DNA of 9,472 bases from Clostridia bacterium (GTDB lineage: Bacteria > Bacillota > Clostridia > Oscillospirales > CAG-272): contig JAGDBW010000046.1 of the NCBI GenBank assembly GCA_017958845.1, forward strand, positions 1 to 9,472, read 5' to 3'. The position numbers and the translations under genes are program-made. This document shows positions 1 through 5,035 of this stretch, in pieces. The notes beneath the pieces are model-generated. The model saw nothing but the letters and a program-made list of their open reading frames with translations, made no database searches and was not told where the DNA came from. Every line of letters starts with the position of its first letter. The stretch's first letter is position 1.

Positions 1-860
1 AGCTGTGCGCGCACCTCGCGTTCCAGCGAGGGAAACAGCAGGCGGCGATAGCTGTCGGTGACGGTCTCGGACAGGATCGGTACGGCGGGGGAGGCGGGGT
101 TCTTGACGACGAAAGCCGACAGCCGCGCCAGCGCCTTGTCCTCGTCGAGGCGGAGCGTCACTTTCAGATATTCTTCCTTCTCGCCGCGGTTGATGGCCAG
201 CACGCGGTGCGAGCGCAGTTTCGGGATCGGCTCGGCAAAGTCATAGTAGCCCTCGTAGACCGACTCGCCCTCTTTGGCCTGTTTGGAGACGATCTCCCCG
301 TCGGAGAGGCACAGTTCGCGCAGCATCTTGCGATACTCGGCGGTGTTGGCGATATCCTCGGCGATGATGTCGCAGGCGCCGGCCAGCGCCTCGGCGGCGG
401 TCGCCACGCTCTTTTCCTCGTCGATATACAGCGCCGCCTCTTCCTCAAAGGTGCGCTCGTAGGCGTCCCGCTGCTCCGAGATGAGCTGCGCCAGCGGCTC
501 CAGCCCCTTTTCGCGGGCGACCGACGCGCGGGTCTTGCGCTTCGGGCGATAGGGCAGATAGATGTCCTCCAGCTCGACCAGCGCCTTGGCGTTCTGCAGC
601 GCCAGCGTGATCTCGGGCGTCAGCTTTCCCTGCGCGTCGATCAGCTGCGCGATCTCCTCGCGCCGCTTGTCCATCTGGCGCAGATAGTTCAGCCGGTCGG
701 ACAGCTCGCGCAGGGTCACGTCGTCCATCGACCCGGTCACTTCCTTGCGGTAGCGGGCGATAAAGGGGATGGTGTTCCCCTCGTCGAGCAGCGCCACGGC
801 GCGCGCGACGTGTTCCTCTTTGAGTTTCAGTTCTTTGGCCAGTACTTTTACGGTATCCAT
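1..860 (-). CDS. tex: Tex-family transcription accessory / S1 RNA-binding protein, N-terminal part (partial)
   Basis: Reverse-strand reading frame open from an ATG at 858-860 to the left edge, giving 286 codons. The start is fixed by an AAGGAG ribosome binding site at 865-870, about 4-5 nt before the ATG. The translation carries the hallmarks of the Tex N-terminal region: IPFIARYRKE at residues 31-40 followed by VTGSMDD, then YLPYRPKRKTRA at 101-112, and near the edge an RRLLFPSLEREVR segment. Full-length Tex proteins are about 700-780 residues. The RNase H-like (YqgF), helix-hairpin-helix and C-terminal S1 RNA-binding domains would lie outside the window. Tex is a cytoplasmic nucleic-acid-binding protein linked to transcription and RNA metabolism; its exact role in Clostridia is unsettled. 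No promoter is obvious between it and the upstream rsuA-like gene (155-bp gap), so some read-through transcription from rsuA is plausible. Identification is firm; function is known only at family level. Confidence 0.93.
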   Translation of the reverse strand, partial: MDTVKVLAKELKLKEEHVARAVALLDEGNTIPFIARYRKEVTGSMDDVTLRELSDRLNYLRQMDKRREEIAQLIDAQGKLTPEITLALQNAKALVELEDIYLPYRPKRKTRASVAREKGLEPLAQLISEQRDAYERTFEEEAALYIDEEKSVATAAEALAGACDIIAEDIANTAEYRKMLRELCLSDGEIVSKQAKEGESVYEGYYDFAEPIPKLRSHRVLAINRGEKEEYLKVTLRLDEDKALARLSAFVVKNPASPAVPILSETVTDSYRRLLFPSLEREVRAQ

Positions 861-864
861 ATAT

Positions 865-887
865 CTCCTTTTGGCCGCCGCGCGGCC
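865..887 (-). promoter_or_regulatory. tex ribosome binding site abutted by a GC hairpin
   Basis: On the reverse strand a perfect 6-bp stem, GGCCGC/GCGGCC with a 3-nt loop (873-887), ends two bases before the AAGGAG Shine-Dalgarno sequence (865-870). No U-tract follows, so it is not a terminator. It could protect the 5' end of a processed tex mRNA or tune initiation; this is inference. Confidence 0.5.
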
Positions 888-889
888 TT

Positions 890-945
890 TCAAAATCTCA
901 TGATCTCAAAATCTCAAAACCGAAAAAATCAAAATCCGAAATCCC
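890..945 (-). repeat. Imperfect tandem 8-bp repeat, seven units
   Basis: Read on the reverse strand, this 56-bp stretch divides into seven consecutive octamers. The four nearest tex are GGTTTTGA, GATTTTGA, GATCATGA and GATTTTGA; the preceding three are looser (GGGATTTC, GGATTTTG, ATTTTTTC). The consensus is close to GATTTTGA. It is far more AT-rich than its surroundings and sits between rsuA and the tex ribosome binding site. No recognisable -10/-35 pair lies within it. Confidence 0.7.
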
Positions 946-952
946 AAAGCTC

Positions 953-983
953 AAAAAGAGCCCCGCGGATCCCGCCGATCCGC
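953..983 (-). terminator. Possible rho-independent terminator after the rsuA-like gene
   Basis: On the reverse strand a 7-bp stem GCGGATC/GATCCGC with loop GGCGG (965-983) is followed, after a 7-nt GC-rich stretch, by a run of five T (953-957). The gap between stem and T-run makes this a weak terminator at best. The hairpin core is nearly identical to one at 4930-4946. Confidence 0.35.
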
Positions 984-1015
984 CCCGGCGCCCCGCCCGC
1001 GGCCGTCTCCGCCTT

Positions 1016-1732
1016 TCACAGCGGCGTCGCGGCCCGCAGGGCTTCGACTTCGTCCTCCGTCAGATATCGCCATCCGCCGCGGGGCAGGGCGGGGTCGAGC
1101 ACCAGAGGCCCGAACGAGATCCGCTCCAGCGCCGTCACGCGGCCGCCGAGAGCGGCCGTCATGCGCTTGATCTGATGAAACCTGCCCTCGCACAGGACGA
1201 TCTCGCCGCCCGTGCGGTCGGCGTCGGGATACAGCGCCGCCGGCAAGAACGTCTCGCCCGATTCCAGCGTCAGCCCCGCCCGGCAGCGTTCTTCCGCGTC
1301 GGGGTCGAGCGGCGCGTCGAGGGCAAAGCGATAGCGCTTTTCCACGTGACAGCGCGGGGAGAGCAGACGGTGGGTCAGCGGCCCGTCGTCGGAGAGGAGC
1401 AGCAGCCCCACCGTGTCGCGGTCCAGCCGCCCGCAAGGGAACAGCCCGCGCTTCTGCAAGTCGGGCGGCAAAAGAGAGAGCACCACCGGCAGTCCCTTCG
1501 CGTCCTCGGTCGCGCTGACGCAGCCCGCCGGTTTGTTGAGCATCACGTAGACGTGCTCCGTCCACGCGACGACGGCGCCGTCCAGCGTCACCTCGTCCGT
1601 CTCCGGGTCGATGTGCCGGGCGGGATCGCGCACGGTCTCGCCGTTGACGCGGACGCGCCCCCGGCGGCAGGCGGCCGCGACCTCCCGGCGGGTGGCCGGG
1701 CCCATCTGCGAAACAAACTTGTCCAGCCGCAT
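1016..1732 (-). CDS. rsuA: RsuA-family 16S rRNA pseudouridine synthase
   Basis: 238 residues, close to the ~231 of E. coli RsuA. An S4 RNA-binding domain covers roughly residues 1-48 (RLDKFVSQ..., GRVRVNG at 25-31). The catalytic domain follows: LNKPAG at 65-70, the signature GRLDRDTVGLLLLSDDG starting at 101 with the presumed catalytic aspartate D104, EKRY at 131-134, and GRFHQIKRM at 183-191. RsuA-type enzymes isomerise a single uridine (U516 in E. coli 16S rRNA) to pseudouridine; the exact site here is inferred from family. The RluB/E/F group shares these motifs, but length and the S4-plus-catalytic layout favour RsuA. The ATG at 1730-1732 is supported by an AAGGAG site at 1739-1744, six bases upstream. 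It has its own promoter (1790-1818) and a short leader with a hairpin. The gene lies downstream of the sipL terminator and upstream of tex, all leftward. Confidence 0.9.
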   Translation of the reverse strand: MRLDKFVSQMGPATRREVAAACRRGRVRVNGETVRDPARHIDPETDEVTLDGAVVAWTEHVYVMLNKPAGCVSATEDAKGLPVVLSLLPPDLQKRGLFPCGRLDRDTVGLLLLSDDGPLTHRLLSPRCHVEKRYRFALDAPLDPDAEERCRAGLTLESGETFLPAALYPDADRTGGEIVLCEGRFHQIKRMTAALGGRVTALERISFGPLVLDPALPRGGWRYLTEDEVEALRAATPL

Positions 1733-1747
1733 GGCGCACTCCTTCCG

Positions 1748-1772
1748 AAAAAAACGCGAGCCCGGGCGCTCG
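1748..1772 (-). promoter_or_regulatory. Attenuator-like hairpin plus T7 in the rsuA leader
   Basis: Between promoter and ribosome binding site, the leader forms a 5-bp stem CGAGC/GCTCG with a 6-nt loop (1757-1772). Two bases and then seven T (1748-1754, read on the reverse strand) follow, and the AAGGAG site begins shortly after. The arrangement resembles a weak intrinsic terminator within the leader. The stem is short, so it may be inactive. Confidence 0.35.
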
Positions 1773-1789
1773 TTTGTTTTGACTTTCCT

Positions 1790-1818
1790 ATTATATCATA
1801 TACCAAAATAAGATGCAA
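1790..1818 (-). promoter_or_regulatory. Sigma-A promoter of the rsuA-like gene
   Basis: Reverse strand: -35 TTGCAT (1813-1818), 17-bp spacer, -10 TATAAT (1790-1795) with an extended -10 TGA directly upstream. Predicted transcription start is near 1783, giving a leader of about 50 nt before the ATG. Confidence 0.85.
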
Positions 1819-1842
1819 CAATGAGTTGCGGCTGCCATAATC

Positions 1843-1870
1843 AAAAAAAAACAGACGAACGAAACGTCCG
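1843..1870 (-). terminator. Second terminator-like hairpin downstream of sipL
   Basis: Reverse strand: a 6-bp stem CGGACG/CGTTCG (one G-U pair, 3-nt loop, 1856-1870), four bases, then nine T (1843-1851). It could catch read-through past the stronger sipL terminator before the rsuA promoter. The stem is short and the call is tentative. Confidence 0.35.
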
Positions 1871-1929
1871 AACGCCGCCCCCTCCCCCGGACCTGCCGTG
1901 ACGCACGCCGCCCGAAAGCCGCCAGCGGC

Positions 1930-1959
1930 CCAAAATCGACCGAAAAAGCCAAAAACCCC
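1930..1959. repeat. Dispersed A-tract motif, copy A
   Basis: Plus-strand pattern CCAAAA..CG.CCGAAAAAGCCAAAAACCCC. It aligns with intergenic copies at 3688-3717 and 8955-8983. Part of it also supplies the T-rich tail of the sipL terminator on the reverse strand. Confidence 0.5.
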
Positions 1960-1985
1960 CCGCTTTTTTACACAAAAGCGGGGGG
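1942..1985 (-). terminator. Rho-independent terminator of sipL
   Basis: A perfect 12-bp stem (1956-1967 paired with 1974-1985: CCCCCCGCTTTT/AAAAGCGGGGGG on the plus strand) with a 6-nt loop. On the reverse strand it is followed by TTTTTGGCTTTTT. It begins 43 bases after the sipL stop codon. Orientation and T-tracts assign it to the leftward sipL transcript. Confidence 0.92.
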
Positions 1986-2027
1986 CGTCCGCGGGAGAGC
2001 GGGAGGCGCTCTGCGCCGCGATCGGGA

Positions 2028-3605
2028 TCAGTCTTTCTTTCCCTGTTCGATCAGCAGTTTGATATACCCGTCGAGGGGATAGGCGCTGTCCGGGGCGCGC
2101 AGAGCGTCGCCCGAGAGCGCGTTGGTCCCGGCGATGCGCTCGGGGGAGGTGTGATAGCGTTTGGCCACCGACCACAGACTGTCCCCGTCGCAGAGGTACG
2201 CCGCCGTCAGGCAGTCCTCGTCCTGCGGGTAGGGGTGTTCCGTGTCGTCCGTCGCCGACCGGGCGATCCGCATCGTATGCAGGACGTCGATCTCGGCCGA
2301 GAGCGCCGCCTCGCATTCAAAGGACACCCGCTCCCCCTCGCACCGTCCCTTGGCCGAGAGGATCGAGAGCGTCCCCGTCGCCGTCGCTCCCTCGGGCGCG
2401 ATCGACGGCAGCGTCACCTCGATCGTCTGCGGAGAATCAAAAGAAAAGTACGACAGTTCCGTTCGCCCGTCCGCGTCCGGCGCGCCGCGCAGCAGCATCC
2501 CCACGCGCAGCTCGACCCCGGCGCTCAGCCGGTTCCCCTCGACCGACAACGAAACGGGCCCCGCCGTCACATAGGTGTCCGCCACCCGGCATGGTCCCTC
2601 GTTTTCGTCGGCCTCCCGCGGCTCCGAGCCGCTCATCGTCACGGCGGCCGTGACGGTCATCGGGGTCTCCCACACCTCGGTCGTGCCATAGTCGACCCGG
2701 CTCGGATACTCGGTCGAAAAGCGATCCGTCGTCACCTCTTCCGTCGTCTCCTCGTACCCCACGCCCGAGAGCAGGACCGAGGCCGAGACCGTCAGAGACG
2801 ATCCGCCCTCCTCCTCCGACACGTCGGCTTCGCAGGAGGTCAGGTCTCCCCGCACCACCGTGCGGACCGTCGCCCCCTCCCGCACGTCAAAGAGCCGCCC
2901 TTCAAAGGGCATCTTGACCGGCACGCCAAACACGTCGCCGTCCTCGTCGGCGCACAGGACGTTCAGCATGACCTCGCCCCGCGCCCGGCACTCGCCCGCC
3001 GCCGTCTCGGGCTCCTCGACCCGGATACCCCCGTCCGCCGACAGGACCCGGATCTCGCCCGGACGGTTCAGCCGCACGTTCTCGGACAGGTGGATCGGCT
3101 CACAAAAAAACGGCTCGGCCACCCGCCCGGTCACCTGTTTCTTCAGTTTTTCATGGCGCTGTGTCGTCTCGGTCTCCTCTTCGCCCGGCTCCCCGGGCGA
3201 AAAGATCATCGCCCGACAGACCAGCTCCGCCGTACAGGACAGCCGCCTCGGACCGCCCGGCCGGCAGGCGACGGCCCCCGCTTCACACCACCCGGCCGCG
3301 CGCGCCTCCGCGCCGTCCGGCGCGCCCGTCGGCACCGACCACTCATAGTCGCCCGAAAGTGAAGCCGAGGCGGGTCTCCCCTCCGGATCGAGATACAAGA
3401 CAAAAAAGCGGCAGCTCCCGGCAAACTCCGCCTTCCCCCGATCCACAAACGTCCCGCCCGGCATCACCCGCACCCGCACGGACAGAACCCGCCGGATATC
3501 CGGCAGATAGTCCGGCAGGGTCAGATCGGCCGTGCAGGTGCAGGTGGTCGTCTCCGTCCGCGTCTGTCCGGGGGCAGTACGCGGCATGATGCTCTCTTCT
3601 CGCAT
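2028..3605 (-). CDS. sipL: SPOCS (DUF3794) repeat protein with C-terminal LysM, SipL-like spore coat morphogenesis protein
   Basis: 525 residues; C. difficile SipL is of similar size. No signal peptide or membrane segment is visible, consistent with a soluble mother-cell protein. The N-terminal SPOCS domain opens with LPDYLPDI at 30-37. Beta-rich stretches at about 29-135, 165-285 and 325-445 look like three SPOCS-type units. A LysM domain spans about 469-519 (GDSLWSVAKRYHTSPERI at 474-491). In clostridial sporulation SipL binds the SpoIVA ATPase and anchors the coat to the forespore surface; that role is inferred here from domain architecture. The frame is open further upstream to 3926, but the ATG at 3603-3605 is chosen because AAAGGAG lies at 3612-3618 with a 6-nt spacer; a second in-frame ATG six codons later (MPRTAP) lacks such a site. 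A sigma-E-like promoter precedes it and a strong terminator follows. Another SPOCS-LysM paralogue is the main alternative. Confidence 0.85.
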   Translation of the reverse strand: MREESIMPRTAPGQTRTETTTCTCTADLTLPDYLPDIRRVLSVRVRVMPGGTFVDRGKAEFAGSCRFFVLYLDPEGRPASASLSGDYEWSVPTGAPDGAEARAAGWCEAGAVACRPGGPRRLSCTAELVCRAMIFSPGEPGEEETETTQRHEKLKKQVTGRVAEPFFCEPIHLSENVRLNRPGEIRVLSADGGIRVEEPETAAGECRARGEVMLNVLCADEDGDVFGVPVKMPFEGRLFDVREGATVRTVVRGDLTSCEADVSEEEGGSSLTVSASVLLSGVGYEETTEEVTTDRFSTEYPSRVDYGTTEVWETPMTVTAAVTMSGSEPREADENEGPCRVADTYVTAGPVSLSVEGNRLSAGVELRVGMLLRGAPDADGRTELSYFSFDSPQTIEVTLPSIAPEGATATGTLSILSAKGRCEGERVSFECEAALSAEIDVLHTMRIARSATDDTEHPYPQDEDCLTAAYLCDGDSLWSVAKRYHTSPERIAGTNALSGDALRAPDSAYPLDGYIKLLIEQGKKD

Positions 3606-3635
3606 GATACGCTCCTTTGTCGGTATTTTCGCTTC

Positions 3636-3666
3636 AATATATGCGCCCCCGTCGCCAAAAATGACC
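3636..3666 (-). promoter_or_regulatory. Candidate sigma-E (mother-cell) promoter of sipL
   Basis: Reverse strand: GGTCATTTTT (3657-3666) as a possible -35 and CATATATT (3636-3643) as a possible -10, 13 bp apart. These partly resemble the sporulation sigma-E elements (ATA-type -35, CATACAAT-type -10). It would give a leader of about 25 nt. No good sigma-A promoter is visible in the leftward direction. The match is imperfect. Confidence 0.35.
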
Positions 3667-3687
3667 GCCATCGCCCTCGCCCTCTCG

Positions 3688-3717
3688 CCAAAAAACGACC
3701 CAAAACGCCAAAACCCC
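3688..3717. repeat. Dispersed A-tract motif, copy B
   Basis: Plus-strand pattern CCAAAA..CGACCCAAAACGCCAAAACCCC, aligned to copies at 1930-1959 and 8955-8983. Related fragments flank it (GCCAAAAATGACC near 3654 and CCCAAAAACCGC near 3720). It lies in the divergent region between sipL and the CPBP gene. Confidence 0.5.
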
Positions 3718-3797
3718 CACCCAAAAACCGCAAACACACCGGATACACCCGCTTCCTCTCGCCGGACGACCCGCCGCTTTCCCGTGGTGTGCGCGTG

Positions 3798-3826
3798 TTG
3801 ACTTCTTTTTTGGGGTATGCTATACT
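3798..3826 (+). promoter_or_regulatory. Sigma-A promoter for the CPBP gene and probably the FKBP lipoprotein gene
   Basis: -35 TTGACT (3798-3803), 17-bp spacer, -10 TATACT (3821-3826), with an extended -10 TGC at 3818-3820. Predicted start near 3833 leaves an 80-nt leader before the ATG at 3916. Confidence 0.88.
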
Positions 3827-3849
3827 GATACCGTACACCGCGCGCCCGC

Positions 3850-3885
3850 GCGGACGGGCGCCCGCTTCGCTCCCGCGCCCGCCGC
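3850..3885 (+). promoter_or_regulatory. GC-rich hairpin in the CPBP mRNA leader
   Basis: GCGGACGGGCGC (3850-3861) pairs with GCGCCCGCCGC (3875-3885): eleven GC pairs with a single bulged A and a 13-nt loop. An A-rich segment follows, not a U-tract, so it is not a terminator for this transcript. It occupies much of the predicted 80-nt leader. Confidence 0.55.
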
Positions 3886-3915
3886 ACACAAGAAAAAAGG
3901 AACAAGAGAACAAAG

Positions 3916-4899
3916 ATGAACCGCACCGATTATATCTATGAGGACAACCTCACCCGCTCCGTCCGCGACAACACCCGTCGGACCCTCCTCGGCTACGCCG
4001 TCTTTACGCTGGTGTGGATCGCGGCCGACCTTCTTCTGACGCTCCTCGCCGTCCTTTTTGCCCCCGGTCTGCTTGATACCGACTGGTTCATCTGGGTCAT
4101 CAACGAGGTGCCCCTCTACTGCGTCGCGTTTCCGGTCTTGTGGTTCGGCTTCATTCGTCGTACGCCCCCCGCGCGCATCGACCGCTCCCGCGTCCCCGTT
4201 CTCCAATACCTGGGGCTCATCCTCCCCAACTTTACCGTCATGATCGCCGGCTCGATCATCGGCCGGTTCGTGTCGCAGCTTTTCGCCCTCTTTCCGTTCT
4301 TCAGCGCCGTGGACTTGCTGCAGAGCATCATGGACGCCGGCGCCTCCACCCTTTACACCGTCCTCGCTTTCGTCTGTACGGTCGTCATCGCGCCGATCAT
4401 GGAGGAGCTGATCTTCCGCAAGATCCTCATCGACCGCACCGTGGCCCTCGGCCAAGGGACGGCCGTGCTGCTCTCCGGCCTGCTCTTCGGCCTCTTCCAC
4501 GGAAACTTCTATCAGTTCTTCTACACCTTCTTCTTCGGCATGATCCTCGCGTTCCTCTACGTGCGCACGGGCCGGATCGTCTACACCATGATCATGCACG
4601 CGATCGTCAACTTTGTCATGGGTTTTCTCCCCACGCTGATGGAGCCCCTCTACGAGTCGCTGGAGGCAGAAACCGTCTCCCTCTCCGCTTCTATGGCCGT
4701 GACCGGCTATGTGATCATTGAGTACGGTCTGGCGATCCTGGGCATCCCCCTGCTCATCGTCGCCATCCGGGACATGAAGCGCCAGATCCGCCCTTCGCCG
4801 TTCTCGGTCTCGGAGCGCCGCCCCATCCTCTGGCGCGCGCCCGGGCTGTGGATGATAATCGGGGCGAGCGTGCTGGTGTTCGTACTCAATCTGCTCTGA
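3916..4899 (+). CDS. CPBP family intramembrane glutamic protease (Rce1/ABI-like)
   Basis: 327-residue polytopic membrane protein. The three CPBP motifs are in order: EELIFRK (EExxxR, E163 E164 R168), FGLFH (FxxxH, F191-H195) and HAIVN (HxxxN, H228-N232). Hydrophobic segments lie near 24-49, 58-80, 98-127, 146-162, 183-195, 200-216, 222-240, 262-284 and 311-327. The glutamates and histidines are expected to form the in-membrane active site. Family members include the eukaryotic CAAX protease Rce1 and bacterial proteins tied to bacteriocin immunity or membrane-protein handling; no substrate can be deduced here. No CAAX-type or bacteriocin gene is adjacent. The ATG at 3916 agrees with where similarity-like hydrophilic sequence begins. 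Its Shine-Dalgarno is weak: AAGGA at 3897-3901 is 14 nt away, and only AAGAGAA is nearer. The FKBP lipoprotein gene follows after 136 bp with no convincing terminator between, suggesting co-transcription. Confidence 0.88.
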   Translation: MNRTDYIYEDNLTRSVRDNTRRTLLGYAVFTLVWIAADLLLTLLAVLFAPGLLDTDWFIWVINEVPLYCVAFPVLWFGFIRRTPPARIDRSRVPVLQYLGLILPNFTVMIAGSIIGRFVSQLFALFPFFSAVDLLQSIMDAGASTLYTVLAFVCTVVIAPIMEELIFRKILIDRTVALGQGTAVLLSGLLFGLFHGNFYQFFYTFFFGMILAFLYVRTGRIVYTMIMHAIVNFVMGFLPTLMEPLYESLEAETVSLSASMAVTGYVIIEYGLAILGIPLLIVAIRDMKRQIRPSPFSVSERRPILWRAPGLWMIIGASVLVFVLNLL

Positions 4900-4929
4900 C
4901 CCCCGCTCGCCGACCAAGCCGCAAAAAAG

Positions 4930-5007
4930 CGGATCGGCCGGATCCGATATCAAACAGGCGGATATCCGATATCCGGAGCGTTTCCGGAGGCCGGATCAGA
5001 CCTCCGG
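4930..5007 (+). repeat. Cluster of inverted and direct repeats between the CPBP and FKBP genes
   Basis: In order: a hairpin CGGATC/GATCCG with loop GGCCG (4930-4946); three GATATC sites in 28 bp (4946-4951, 4961-4966, 4968-4973), including the 10-bp palindrome CGGATATCCG (4959-4968); and a perfect 7-bp hairpin CCGGAGG/CCTCCGG with a 10-nt loop (4984-5007). There is no T-tract, so it is not a standard terminator. It may be an mRNA processing or stability element or an operator. Confidence 0.5.
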
Positions 5008-5035
5008 GGCCAAATCCAATATAAAGAGAAAAAAG

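Noticed and set aside
207..1175. 322-codon plus-strand frame across tex, the gap and part of rsuA
   Set aside because: Spans an intergenic repeat and two genes on the other strand, and has no ribosome binding site or domain.
2151..3362. 403-codon open frame antisense to sipL
   Set aside because: Arg/Pro/His-rich shadow with no start signals; sipL has recognisable SPOCS and LysM domains.
3606..3926. In-frame upstream extension of the sipL reading frame (to 3926)
   Set aside because: The extension is Arg/Gly/Phe-rich, has no domain, overlaps the opposite CPBP promoter and start codon, and the ATG at 3605 has a well-spaced AAAGGAG.
4914..4934. CCGC-A6-GCGG as a CPBP terminator
   Set aside because: Only four base pairs and no T-tract on the plus strand.
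3820..4953. 377-codon open frame antisense to the CPBP gene
   Set aside because: Rich in Glu/Asp/His/Gly with no domain or ribosome binding site; it is the mirror of a real GC-rich membrane-protein gene.
5020..5025. TATAAA as a -10 box for the FKBP lipoprotein gene
   Set aside because: No -35 hexamer at 16-18 bp and no TGN; it would give a nearly leaderless mRNA. Read-through from the CPBP promoter is simpler.
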